Source: Novosphingobium malaysiense (GTDB lineage Bacteria > Pseudomonadota > Alphaproteobacteria > Sphingomonadales > Sphingomonadaceae). Taken from it: a stretch of 64,000 bases of DNA. Of the stretch, positions 7,288 to 18,832 are shown one piece after another (within the stretch, counting starts at the first letter, position 1; every line of letters starts with the position of its first letter). The stretch spans positions 744,001 through 808,000 of the forward strand of contig NZ_JTDI01000001.1 of assembly GCF_000802225.1 (NCBI RefSeq), given 5' to 3'. A program made the translations under genes and the position numbers. Below the pieces are notes generated by a model. That model ran no database searches and was not told the origin of the DNA. It worked only from the letters and a program-made list of their open reading frames with translations.

Positions 7288-10233
7288 CTATCGGCTCACC
7301 AGGATGAACGGGGCCCAGACGGCGGGATGATCGCTTCCCGGCACGCGCGCGTCGTCCATCAGGCCGAGCATCGCCGCGCGCAGGGCCTCTGCAGGGGGTT
7401 TTCCCCGTGCACTGCCGCGCACCGTCGCAACCGACAGCCGGGCCGCGGCATCGTCGCGCACCTGCCAGTGGGAAAGCAGCAACGATTTCGCCCCCGCATA
7501 GAGAAAGGCGTGGGCCAGCCCGGTATAAGCAGGCGCCGCCTGCGTGATGCCGGTTGCGGTGTTGCAGGCAGAGAGCACCACGAAGCGAGCGGAAATGTCG
7601 AGGTCCGCAATCTCCGAAGCCGTGAGCAACCCGTCGTCGTCGCGCGATGCCTTCTCCGGCGGGGTGAGCACGAGCGCCGGTTCGGCAAGACCGTAGAGTT
7701 CGCCGGCGATCAAACCATGGGTTGCAAACGCGAGCACCGAGTAACCGGCCAGATCCATCTGCCTGACCAGACCCTCGCGCGCATCGTCGCCAGTCAGCAA
7801 CCTGGCCCGTGCCCCCGGAAACGCGGCGTGCATCCGCGCAAGCTCCTCGGCCGCGCCGGGAAGGGGAGGCAGATCGCGCAACGCATCAAGATCGACCTTG
7901 CCATTGCGAGACGGCCCTTCCGCAGCGCCCCTTTCGGCGGGGGCGCGCGCCAGGTGCGGCGCGCCGATACCCGCGAAGGTGGGGTACCTGTCGATGGCTG
8001 CGGAAGGCTTTCCCACAGCCGCCAGCGAAGCGGGCACCTCAACGCTCATCTCACGGATAAGCCAATGTACACGGCGCAAGTCCTGGGTGGCGCCAGAATC
8101 CGGCTTGCGCGTGACCAGTATCGAGAAGGGCACTTGTGCCAGCGCATCGGCGGCATCGACATAGAGGTGTTTCACATGCGCTTCCAGATCGCGGAACCGC
8201 TTCGGGAACAGGGCCTCGTACAAAGCATGGGACGCCGCCAGATCGAATGGAGGAAGATGATCCTGATCGGATAGCAGGGCATCGTCGATCGAATGGCGGA
8301 TGGCAGCGACATGGGCACGCATTGCCGCCCGCCCACTCGGGCTGGTGGCCGACTGTGCCTCGTCCGGCGTGATCAGCATAAGCGTCGTGCGCAAGCGCGA
8401 TGGCAGCGCGAGGAACACGGCATCGCCCCTGCCGAGTTGCGCCTGTACCTCTGCCAGCGCGAGCGGCCGCTGGGCGTTGAGCTGCTCGAAACCGGGCGCC
8501 ACGCGCTGCAACTGATCGCGAGTGCGCCGTATTGCCGCACTGGCATCGGACATCGCGCGGCGCACTTCGGCAGCCGCATCCGATTTGCCCGCGGCCAGCA
8601 GCGACGTCAGTTGTACGTTGAGCGCCCTCAGATCTCGCTGACGGTCCTGCAATGCGCGCACGAGGTCTGCCGCTTCGCTGCCCTGCCCCGCCGCATTGCG
8701 CAACGCGACCTGCCCGCTTGCACGCGCGACGCTGTTGTAGGAGGCGAGCTGGAAGTAGCGAAAGGCGTCCGCCGTGCGCCCCGCATCCACGGCGGCCTGC
8801 GCGGCCCTGGCAAAGACATCGTAGAAGCTGTTGTCCATCGCCCCGAGGTCGGGCGCTTCGGCCGCTGCGTACATCTGCGGGACCAGTGCCTCTGCCGCGC
8901 GCGCGACGCGGGCAAAGCCCGCCTCCACCTGACCTGCGCGAATTTCCGCACCACCCAGGTAGACATCCGCGTGCATCAGGAGACGCGGGTCCGGTTCTGC
9001 CTGCTCTGCAAGGACCCGCCGGGCTTCGCGGTAAAGCGGCAAGGCGTCTCGATCGTGGCCGAGCCTTTCGCTGGCCATCGCCGAGACCATGGCCATCTGC
9101 GCCAGCACCTGGTGGTCCGCGGGCAGGCGCTCGCGGGCCATGGCAAGCCCGTCCCGCGCAATCGCCAAAGCCTCTTCATCCTCGCCCGCTTCCGCCGCGT
9201 AGTTCGCAGCGGCGAAATAATCGCGTACCTGTTCGGGCAGAGTGCTGCCATCATTCTGGCCCAGCGAGGCCAGCGTCAGCGCCTTGGCCTCCTCGAAATG
9301 GCCGAGTTTCGCCTGAGCCTTGGCAAGCGCCGAGCGCGCCTCGGCTGTCAGACGGCTGGTCCGACCCATCGACTGCGCGAGTTCGTCGATGGCTTGCCGG
9401 GTCACTGGCACGGCTTCCGATGCCCGGCCGCCGTTGACCAACGCCTTTCCCAGCACTCCTCGCACGAACCCCGTATAGGGATGGCCGGGGTGATAGCGGT
9501 TGACGAGATCGACTGCCTGCTGCGCAAAGTCGATTGCCTTCTCCGGCCGGCCTGCAGCCGAGACAATGCCCGCCGCCGAGGCCAGTGTTATGAACAGATC
9601 GGGATCTTCGGGCGCCGTGGTGGCAAGCCGCATGGCGGCACCGCGTTCGATATTGTCCGCCGCCCTTTCCAGCCGCCCGCGTTCGTACAGCGCGTTGCCG
9701 AGATTGAAATAATTGGCCGCCAGCCGGTTGTCGTCGGCTCCATAGAGCCTGGCGCGAATGGCCAGCGCCCGTTGCTGCATCGCCACGTCCCGGTCGGCAT
9801 GTCCCTGGGCACTGAGAAAGACGCCGAGGTTGGTCAGGGTCTCGGACATCATGTCCGTCTCCCCCAGACCTGCCCGCTCCAGCACGGCCACGGCGCGCTC
9901 CATTTCCACCTGACCGAGTTCGGGATGGCCGCGATAGTACATGGCGTCGGCAATCCGGCTGTAGGCCCTGGCGCGGACCACAGGATCGGAAGTGCCGTGC
10001 CGGTCTTCGAGCGACAGCACCGTGCGCCACGCCGCTTCCGCTTCGAGGGGGTGGCCGCTCGCGTCGACGGCTTCGGCCCGGTCCATCGCGGCCTGCAGGG
10101 CCGGGTTTTCGCCCTGGCCCGCCAGGGCAGGACAACCCGCAAGGGCAAGCAGCGGCACCGTTGCCCCGAAAACCGCCCGCCTGATCACCCTGCCCCGCAC
10201 TGAAGGTCCCCTCTTCCCGCGCAGCCGAATCAT
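7288..10233 (-). CDS. TPR-CHAT domain lipoprotein
   Basis: About 981 aa. The start chosen at 10233 gives a signal sequence ending in the lipobox LALAGC (Cys about 34), so the protein is probably a lipid-anchored envelope protein. ATG at 10278 and the frame start at 10305 are alternatives with a better Shine-Dalgarno (GGGAT) but an overlong N-terminus. Residues about 40-430 are TPR repeats. The C-terminal third is a CHAT domain, a caspase/separase-like protease fold, with the His in FATHGL (about 839) and the nucleophile Cys in LSACNTATG (about 888) both present. Both catalytic residues are intact, so it is likely an active peptidase. It is transcribed divergently from the P-type ATPase gene. 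The target is unknown. Confidence 0.88.
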   Translation of the reverse strand: MIRLRGKRGPSVRGRVIRRAVFGATVPLLALAGCPALAGQGENPALQAAMDRAEAVDASGHPLEAEAAWRTVLSLEDRHGTSDPVVRARAYSRIADAMYYRGHPELGQVEMERAVAVLERAGLGETDMMSETLTNLGVFLSAQGHADRDVAMQQRALAIRARLYGADDNRLAANYFNLGNALYERGRLERAADNIERGAAMRLATTAPEDPDLFITLASAAGIVSAAGRPEKAIDFAQQAVDLVNRYHPGHPYTGFVRGVLGKALVNGGRASEAVPVTRQAIDELAQSMGRTSRLTAEARSALAKAQAKLGHFEEAKALTLASLGQNDGSTLPEQVRDYFAAANYAAEAGEDEEALAIARDGLAMARERLPADHQVLAQMAMVSAMASERLGHDRDALPLYREARRVLAEQAEPDPRLLMHADVYLGGAEIRAGQVEAGFARVARAAEALVPQMYAAAEAPDLGAMDNSFYDVFARAAQAAVDAGRTADAFRYFQLASYNSVARASGQVALRNAAGQGSEAADLVRALQDRQRDLRALNVQLTSLLAAGKSDAAAEVRRAMSDASAAIRRTRDQLQRVAPGFEQLNAQRPLALAEVQAQLGRGDAVFLALPSRLRTTLMLITPDEAQSATSPSGRAAMRAHVAAIRHSIDDALLSDQDHLPPFDLAASHALYEALFPKRFRDLEAHVKHLYVDAADALAQVPFSILVTRKPDSGATQDLRRVHWLIREMSVEVPASLAAVGKPSAAIDRYPTFAGIGAPHLARAPAERGAAEGPSRNGKVDLDALRDLPPLPGAAEELARMHAAFPGARARLLTGDDAREGLVRQMDLAGYSVLAFATHGLIAGELYGLAEPALVLTPPEKASRDDDGLLTASEIADLDISARFVVLSACNTATGITQAAPAYTGLAHAFLYAGAKSLLLSHWQVRDDAAARLSVATVRGSARGKPPAEALRAAMLGLMDDARVPGSDHPAVWAPFILVSR

Positions 10234-10319
10234 AGACAATGCCGTTGCCCGGGCAACCGAATGCCCGGCAAGTGCCATCTTGATCCCGTCGCAAATAGCC
10301 AACACACTGCGCGCCTGCG

Positions 10320-12881
<2,562 letters not shown>

Positions 12882-12884
12882 GGC

Positions 12885-13955
12885 TCAGTGCCCGTGCAGG
12901 TAGATGGTGTAGGAACTGAGCAGATAGACGGCCAGAAGCGCCAGCCCGATCCAGCTTATCACGCCGAAAAAGCGGTTTCCGGGGCGGTAGAGCAGCGCCA
13001 CGATCAGGATGCCGGCCATGATCGAACCGGCAAAGGCCGTCACGGCGTGGGCTGGCGACGCGGCAGCGAAAATCGATCCCTGACCGTAGGCGATGTCGTC
13101 GATGCCGATCACCAGAATGGCGAACAGGTTGCTGCCGAGCAGGTTGCCGATCGCCATGTCCGCCGAGCCCAGCCGCAACGCCATTACCGTGACCACGAGT
13201 TCGGGAATCGAAGTGGCGGCGGCGACCAAGAGCGTGCCGACGAAGGATGTTTTCCATCCCATCGCATCCGCCAACGCCAGGCCCGCGAACGGCAGCCATG
13301 CACCTGCGGCGGCAACCACCAGCGCGGCCAGCACATATTGCTGCACGGCCCGCCCCAGCGTCTCGCCCTCGACGGCCTCGTACGTCTCTTGCGCAAGGGC
13401 CTTCGGGCGCTGCTCGTAGTGGAACGCGGCCCGCATCGCGATCACATAGAGCAGCAGGAGAAGCGGCGAATAGAGGCTGACGTGACCGATGCGGAAATCG
13501 AAGCCTTCGCGAACGACCAGAAGCAACGCTCCCACGAATCCGATCAGGATGACACCGAATCCCGCAGTGAGGATGTGCCCCTGATCGACCCGCCTCCACA
13601 CCGCCTCATCGCGGGAAAGCGCATCCAGCACGACCACCATGACCAGATTGAACAGGCAACTTCCCAGGGCATCGCCCATGGCTATGTTCGGGGCATTCGC
13701 TAGGGCGACTGAACTGATGCCGGTGTAGAGCTCGGGCAGCGAGGTGGCCGTGGCCAGCATGATGAGGCCCACCCAGCCCTGGGACATGCCCGAAAGACGG
13801 GCGATGGCATGGCCGCTGCGGGTCAGCTGCGGACCCGCGACCGCAATCACCGCCATGCATGCGAAGAATTGGAGCCACGCCACCACCATGCCGGCATCAT
13901 AGCCGAGGGAAACTTTCGCGACAGCGTCAAAGGCGACAAAATCTCCCTTCGGCAT
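12885..13955 (-). CDS. sodium/calcium exchanger (CaCA) family protein
   Basis: A polytopic membrane antiporter with the two inverted alpha-repeats of the CaCA family. The first contains ATSLPELYTGISSV and GDALGSCLFNL; the second contains AATSIPELVVTVMAL and GNLLGSNLFAI. Length is 356 aa from 13955, or 334 aa if translation begins at the ATG at 13889 just before the first helix. The shorter form is more natural because the first 22 residues are poorly hydrophobic and lack a clear ribosome site. It probably exchanges a divalent cation for Na+ or H+ at the inner membrane. It lies tail to tail with the P-type ATPase gene. Confidence 0.85.
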   Translation of the reverse strand: MPKGDFVAFDAVAKVSLGYDAGMVVAWLQFFACMAVIAVAGPQLTRSGHAIARLSGMSQGWVGLIMLATATSLPELYTGISSVALANAPNIAMGDALGSCLFNLVMVVVLDALSRDEAVWRRVDQGHILTAGFGVILIGFVGALLLVVREGFDFRIGHVSLYSPLLLLLYVIAMRAAFHYEQRPKALAQETYEAVEGETLGRAVQQYVLAALVVAAAGAWLPFAGLALADAMGWKTSFVGTLLVAAATSIPELVVTVMALRLGSADMAIGNLLGSNLFAILVIGIDDIAYGQGSIFAAASPAHAVTAFAGSIMAGILIVALLYRPGNRFFGVISWIGLALLAVYLLSSYTIYLHGH

Positions 13956-13969
13956 GGCTGCAACGAAGA

Positions 13970-13998
13970 ACGCCCGGCCTCCCCAGGGAGCCGGGCGT
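13970..13998 (-). terminator. intrinsic terminator of the porin gene
   Basis: The inverted repeat ACGCCCGGC ... GCCGGGCGT (13970-13978 with 13990-13998) has further pairing TCCC/GGGA in the loop. Read on the minus strand it is followed by the T-rich TCTTCGTT. It lies 45 bases past the stop of the TorF-like porin gene. Confidence 0.75.
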
Positions 13999-14042
13999 CC
14001 AGAGCGCGGCGAAGACGCCGCTGGTACTGACCTGTGGGCCGG

Positions 14043-14882
14043 TCAGAATCCTGCGGATAGCGAGAAGACGACCGTCGAACCGGCAATCGACGAGCCGTTC
14101 TTGCTCGACGAGAAGTTCGGCTGCAGGTACGCCGTTTCGGACTTCGACAGATCGGTGTCGATGTAGGCCACGCCCAGCGTGAGCGGTCCGAGCGCGTAAT
14201 CGGCACCCAGCATCCAGTCGACGTACTTGCCGGTCGGCGCCGGGCTGGTGCCCCAGGGGCCGAGGCCCGGGTTGCCGTCGGAGAAACCGATGTGGCCCTT
14301 AACGGTCAGCCCGGTGTTGGGCACGCCGACACTGGCGTCGGTCCAGATGTAGAGGTTGTCGCCCTTGTCGCCCGGGTTGTCATAAGCGACCGAAGCGGCG
14401 CTGTTGTACCAGGTTCCGAGCGCTTCCTGCTTGGGAGCATAGGCCACGCCGACCAGGATGTTGGCCGGGCCGATGTCGCTGGAGACCTTCACGTAGGGCT
14501 CGGCAAAGTCGGTGGTGTCGAGGCCGCCCGGGAACATGTACCAGGTCAGACCGACATCGAGGTTGAGGCCACTGGCGATTTCGGTGGCAAAACCGCCGTA
14601 GATGTCGAGTTCCATGTTGGAACCGCCGAACGTGCCCCAGCCCGAGAGGTTCGAGGCCCAGGTGCCGATGTAAAAGCCGCTCTCGTGCGAGACGTCGATA
14701 CCGCCCTGCACCGCCATTTCCTTGTCGGTCATGGAAACGCCGCGGAACCGGTAATCGGTCACCAGGGTGGCGCTGCCCGAAATCGTGATCGAATCGGGTA
14801 TTTCCTGCGCGGAAGCGGGAGAAGCAACAGCAAGACAAGCCGCAGCGAGACCTGCGGCACCTGCAAGCAGACGAGTTTTCAT
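14043..14882 (-). CDS. TorF-family putative porin
   Basis: A 279 aa outer-membrane beta-barrel protein. The signal peptide (residues 1-25, ending ASAQ) is followed by ITISGSATLVTDYRFRGVS, the hallmark opening of the TorF/Gcw_chp porin family. Alternating aromatic/hydrophobic beta-strands continue to the aromatic C-terminus VVFSLSAGF. GAGGGCG precedes the ATG. The family is common in alphaproteobacteria and is thought to form channels of unknown specificity. It has its own terminator downstream and is separated from the SulP gene by a second hairpin, so it is probably monocistronic. Confidence 0.88.
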   Translation of the reverse strand: MKTRLLAGAAGLAAACLAVASPASAQEIPDSITISGSATLVTDYRFRGVSMTDKEMAVQGGIDVSHESGFYIGTWASNLSGWGTFGGSNMELDIYGGFATEIASGLNLDVGLTWYMFPGGLDTTDFAEPYVKVSSDIGPANILVGVAYAPKQEALGTWYNSAASVAYDNPGDKGDNLYIWTDASVGVPNTGLTVKGHIGFSDGNPGLGPWGTSPAPTGKYVDWMLGADYALGPLTLGVAYIDTDLSKSETAYLQPNFSSSKNGSSIAGSTVVFSLSAGF

Positions 14883-15072
14883 ATTCGGAACGCCCTCATG
14901 TTGGTGTGATTATTCACGTTCCTTCCTGCGACCGGAGCGCCGAAGTCTGCTCGCCGGCGACTTCGTATCACTCCGGCCCATCCCGCCTACGCAAACGGTT
15001 TTTCGTCTTCCTTGCTGCCCTGTGACGAAGTGTTTCCAGCCCACCCCGCGATCAGTGCCCGAAAAGAAAGCC

Positions 15073-15099
15073 GGGCGGACACGCACCGCGTATCCGCCC
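15073..15099 (-). terminator. intrinsic terminator of the carbonic anhydrase-SulP operon
   Basis: GGGCGGA (15073-15079) pairs with TCCGCCC (15093-15099), and the inner ACGC/GCGT also pairs. On the minus strand the stem is followed by GGCTTTCTTTTC. It lies about 53 bases past the SulP stop. Confidence 0.7.
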
Positions 15100-15151
15100 G
15101 CAAGGTTGGGGGGCCGGACGTGAGGGTGACCGGCCTCCAGGTGAAAGGTTG

Positions 15152-16693
15152 TCAGGTAGCGACCGGCAGCGGACGCAGAATGGATGCATCCCCGGTGACG
15201 CGATCGCTATGACCGCTCTGACGGCGACGATGGATCCATTCGCTCAGGGTTTCCGCCGTGGTGTGATCCATCGCCTTGACCTTGCCGAGATCGAGGTGGA
15301 CCGGTCGGCCCGCGGGCTGGCGTTCGAGAGCGGCGTTGAGCCGCGTCAACCCGAGGAACGTCGCGGCGCCTTCGAGTTCCAGACGATTTTCCTCTTCGCC
15401 GTCATGCTCGTCGACCTTGAGGCGCAGGTGCCTGACGTGCGGCAGCAGTTCGACCACCGTGAGCGCGAGGCCCACAAGCACGCCGGTCAGAAGATCGGTC
15501 GTCACCACAAGGATGAACGTCACGGCCCAGACGGCTGCGGGAAGTATCCCGTGCGCGTTGAACAAGTGGCGCACATGCTTGAGGCTCACGAGCTTCCAGC
15601 CTGTTACCACCAGGACACCGCCCAGCGCCGCCATCGGCACTTCGGCAAGCAGCCAGGGCAGGAGCGCCACGAAGCCCAGTATCCATGTGCCGTGCATGAT
15701 CGTCGAGAGCCTGGTCCTGGCGCCAGCCTGCACATTGGCGGAACTGCGGACGATGACGCCGGTCATCGGCAGCGCGCCGACGAGGCCGCACAGCAGATTA
15801 CCCACGCCCTGCGCACTCAGTTCCTTGTCGTACTTCGTGCGCACGCCATCATGCATGCGATCTACAGCGGCCGCCGAAAGCAGCGTCTCTGCACTGGCGA
15901 TGAAGGCGATGGCAAGCGCCGCCACGATCAGCGCCGGGCTCGCCAGCGGGGCGAACCATTCCATCGACGTCGGCAACGCAAAGGCGGCTCCGATCGACTG
16001 AGGCACCTGGATGCGCGCAACGTCGAGATTCATGCCCCACGCGATCGCCGTGGCAGCGACCACGCCGAGCAGGGCACCGGGAACCAGCGACATCGACTTC
16101 GGACGCATCTTTTCCCAGCCGATCATGATGCCGATGGTCAGCAGTCCGAGCGCAAGCGCCAGTTCGGTCGCGGCGACGTCGCTGAAGTCCAGGCCCAGCA
16201 CGCGTGCCGGCATCATCGCCATGTTCTCGATGCCGCTGGAAAGCGGTTTGGCGTCGAACAGGATGTGGAACTGGCCGATCACGATCAGGGCGCCGATACC
16301 CGCCAGCATGCCGTGCACTACTGCCGGGCTGATTGCACGAAACAGACCGCCCAGCTTGAGCGCGCCCGCGACAAGTTGCAGCACGCCGGCAAGAAGCAGC
16401 ACCGGCCCGAGCGCTTCCAGACCGTTCTCGCGAACGAATTCGAAAACGATGACGGCAAGGCCGGCCGCCGGTCCGCTGACCTGAAGCGGCGAACCGGCAA
16501 ACGCACCCACGACGATGCCGCCGATTATGCCGGTCACCAGCCCCTTTTCGGGCGGTACGCCGGAGGCGATGGCGATGCCCATGCACAGCGGCATCGCCAC
16601 CAGGAACACGACGATCGACGCGGTGAAGTCACGGCTGAAATGGGCGAAGAGACCGCTGCGCTCCTCACCCGATGCAGCGAGCGTAGCGCTCAT
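15152..16693 (-). CDS. SulP-family anion (probably bicarbonate) transporter
   Basis: A 513 aa inner-membrane transporter. The SulP signature region (FLVAMPLCMGIAIASG and GSPLQVSGPAAGLAVIVF) lies in the first 90 residues, with about 10-12 hydrophobic segments after it. A cytoplasmic STAS domain follows at about residues 400-500 (GRPVHLDLGKVKAMDHTTAE). SulP proteins move sulfate, bicarbonate or other anions with Na+ or H+. Its ATG overlaps the stop of a carbonic anhydrase gene (ATGA), so bicarbonate/CO2 handling is the best guess for this copy. The pair would supply bicarbonate for carboxylases under low CO2. Confidence 0.9.
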   Translation of the reverse strand: MSATLAASGEERSGLFAHFSRDFTASIVVFLVAMPLCMGIAIASGVPPEKGLVTGIIGGIVVGAFAGSPLQVSGPAAGLAVIVFEFVRENGLEALGPVLLLAGVLQLVAGALKLGGLFRAISPAVVHGMLAGIGALIVIGQFHILFDAKPLSSGIENMAMMPARVLGLDFSDVAATELALALGLLTIGIMIGWEKMRPKSMSLVPGALLGVVAATAIAWGMNLDVARIQVPQSIGAAFALPTSMEWFAPLASPALIVAALAIAFIASAETLLSAAAVDRMHDGVRTKYDKELSAQGVGNLLCGLVGALPMTGVIVRSSANVQAGARTRLSTIMHGTWILGFVALLPWLLAEVPMAALGGVLVVTGWKLVSLKHVRHLFNAHGILPAAVWAVTFILVVTTDLLTGVLVGLALTVVELLPHVRHLRLKVDEHDGEEENRLELEGAATFLGLTRLNAALERQPAGRPVHLDLGKVKAMDHTTAETLSEWIHRRRQSGHSDRVTGDASILRPLPVAT

Positions 16694-17379
16694 TCGGCAG
16701 CCTCCGCGAATTCAGTGGCGATACGCGCGCGCGCGGCCAGAGCAACCGGCAGGTCGCGGTCCTCGCGCAGCGGCACGAACTCGCCGGTATCACCGTCGAG
16801 CCCCAACACCTGGCCTGCGTGGATATCGACGAACCAGCCGTGCAGCGTCATCTCGCCGCGGGCAATCGCCGCTGCCACCGACGGATGGGTGCGCAAGTGG
16901 GCGATCTGCGAAATGATGTTCTCGAGGCTGATCGCGCGCACGCGATCCTTGCCCGCAAGGTCGCCATGGCAGGTGCTGACGATATGCTCGGCCGCCGCGC
17001 CGTGGCGCAGCCATGCGGCGACATTGGGCATGGCCTCCAGTCCCGTCGGATCGCTCAACGCCTTCATCGCCCCGCAATCGGAATGGCCGCACACGATGAT
17101 GTCGCGCACGCCGAGGGCAGCGACGGCATATTCTACGGTGGACGTGACCCCACCGTTCATGGTGGCATAGGGGGGGACGATATTGCCCGCATTGCGGCAC
17201 ACGAACAGGTCGCCCGGCTGGGCCTGCATGATCTGCTCGGGCACGATGCGCGAATCCGCGCACGAGATCATCAGCGCCTTGGGTTCCTGCCCATGCGCGG
17301 TTAACTTGCCGAACAGTTCGCCGTTGGCGGGAAATATCGATTTCTCGAAATGAAAAACGCGGCCGATCAATTCATTCAC
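16690..17379 (-). CDS. beta-class carbonic anhydrase
   Basis: About 229 aa from the GTG at 17379, which has AAGG nine bases upstream and gives the family-typical N-terminus NELIGRVFHFEK. A TTG at 17403 would add eight residues. The enzyme hydrates CO2 to bicarbonate in the cytoplasm. The zinc ligands are visible: Cys in SCADSR (about 40, with the Asp-Arg dyad) and His and Cys in GHSDCGAMKAL (about 98 and 101). RNAGNIVPP is also conserved. It is first in a two-gene unit with the SulP transporter. Confidence 0.92.
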   Translation of the reverse strand: MNELIGRVFHFEKSIFPANGELFGKLTAHGQEPKALMISCADSRIVPEQIMQAQPGDLFVCRNAGNIVPPYATMNGGVTSTVEYAVAALGVRDIIVCGHSDCGAMKALSDPTGLEAMPNVAAWLRHGAAAEHIVSTCHGDLAGKDRVRAISLENIISQIAHLRTHPSVAAAIARGEMTLHGWFVDIHAGQVLGLDGDTGEFVPLREDRDLPVALAARARIATEFAEAAE

Positions 17380-17506
17380 GTCGGTCACCCTTGTCTTGAT
17401 CAAATCCGGCGGCCCTGTGCCGCCAGCGTTGACCGAGAATTAGATGCCGCGATTTTCCTTCATCGTTCGCGAACGTTACGAAGTTTTGCTGCAGCGCAGC
17501 GCCGGT

Positions 17507-18832
17507 TCAATTGGGCGCGAGCGGCAAGCGTATCGTCGCGCGCAGTCCGCCTTCGGGACGATTGCGCAAGTCCAGCGTGCCGTTCTCCATGCGCACGGCC
17601 TTGCGAACGATCGGCAGGCCGAGCCCCATTCCCGCGGTATCGCGGGCACGCGACGTATCCAGCCGCACGAACGGCTGAAGCGCATCGGAGATGCGGTCCT
17701 CCGGGATACCCGGCCCATCGTCATCGACGATGATCTCGGCTGCCCCGCCGTCCTGACGCACATGGACACGGGCATTGCCGCCATAATGGATCGCATTTTC
17801 GATGAGGTTGGACAGAGCCCGCCGGATGGCGACCGGCCGCACGCAGACGACGAGGCTGGAGGCACCGGAATACGTCGCATCGGCGCCGTGATCGGCCGCA
17901 GTATCGACCAGGGTTTCCGCCATGACCGCGATATCGGTGCGCTCGGGCCGAATGTTGCGCCCGTCGCTATCGACGTAGGCCTGCAGCGATTCCAGCAGCA
18001 TCCGCATCTCGACGATGTCGTGATTGAGCCCTTCACGCACATCCGAATCGAGAGTGCTGTCGTCGAGCCGAAGCTGCATTCGGGACAACGGCGTCTTGAG
18101 ATCGTGACCGATCGCCAGCATCGTCTGCGTGCGATCGAGCAGCGACTGGTGGATGCGTTCCTGCATCTCGTTGAGCGCGCGGATCAGGCTGCGCAATTCG
18201 TCCGGCCCGCGTTCGGGCACCGGGCTCGGGGGCCCGGAGCCCAGTTGACGTGTCGCTCCTATCAGGTTGCGCAGCGGCTTGAGCGTCGCCCGCAAGAGGA
18301 CCCAAGCCAGCACGATCAGCAGCAGGGTCGGCAGCAGCATGCTGACAATGCGTCCGGCCGTAAGCGTCCAGGCGGCGTGGGCATGGGTATGAAAACGAAG
18401 GAGACTGCGATCCGAAAGTTGCAGCGAGCCGCCGATGTTGCCCTTGCCGGGCAGCTCTTCCAGGTGCAGTTCGAGATCCGCATAGGCGAGTTCGGGCTCG
18501 ATCTCGACCACCTGCGCCCGCAAGTTGGCAAGGCCAAGCGACCCCCGCTGCCTTTGTCCCGGCGCCATCCACTCCAGAGAAAACCGGTCCGTGCTCAAGG
18601 CGTCGGCCAGGGCTTCGCGCCTGTCCGGTTCGGCCCGCTCGAGCATACGGGTGGACAGCACCAGATTTTCGGCGATCCGCTCGGCATCGTCGCGCCGCAG
18701 CTCGAAGGAATTGGCACGGTCGAAAAGCACCGAATTGGCGACGAAATCGACGATGATGACCAACAGCAGGATTCCGAGCAGCCGCTCGGGCAGGCCCAGC
18801 CGCCGGAACATCGCAACGAAGCGTCCGGCCAT
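17507..18832 (-). CDS. sensor histidine kinase (EnvZ-like)
   Basis: A 441 aa membrane sensor kinase. The start is the ATG at 18832, overlapping the stop of the response regulator gene. The longer open frame running into that gene is out of frame with it and rejected. The order is: helix about 12-30, periplasmic region of about 115 residues, helix about 148-170, HAMP, then a DHp domain with the phospho-accepting His in GHDLKTPLSRM (about 243). The HATPase domain follows, with LIENAIHYG (N box), DDDGPGIPED (G1) and GMGLGLPIVRKAV (G2). All catalytic motifs are intact. The signal is unknown. Confidence 0.92.
   Translation of the reverse strand: MAGRFVAMFRRLGLPERLLGILLLVIIVDFVANSVLFDRANSFELRRDDAERIAENLVLSTRMLERAEPDRREALADALSTDRFSLEWMAPGQRQRGSLGLANLRAQVVEIEPELAYADLELHLEELPGKGNIGGSLQLSDRSLLRFHTHAHAAWTLTAGRIVSMLLPTLLLIVLAWVLLRATLKPLRNLIGATRQLGSGPPSPVPERGPDELRSLIRALNEMQERIHQSLLDRTQTMLAIGHDLKTPLSRMQLRLDDSTLDSDVREGLNHDIVEMRMLLESLQAYVDSDGRNIRPERTDIAVMAETLVDTAADHGADATYSGASSLVVCVRPVAIRRALSNLIENAIHYGGNARVHVRQDGGAAEIIVDDDGPGIPEDRISDALQPFVRLDTSRARDTAGMGLGLPIVRKAVRMENGTLDLRNRPEGGLRATIRLPLAPN

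Noticed and set aside
8293..10203. 636-codon plus-strand open frame
   Set aside because: It is antisense to the TPR-CHAT protein, has His/Arg-rich low-complexity translation and shows no domain.
15149..17170. 673-codon plus-strand open frame
   Set aside because: It is antisense to SulP and carbonic anhydrase, with a His/Arg/Gln-rich shadow composition.
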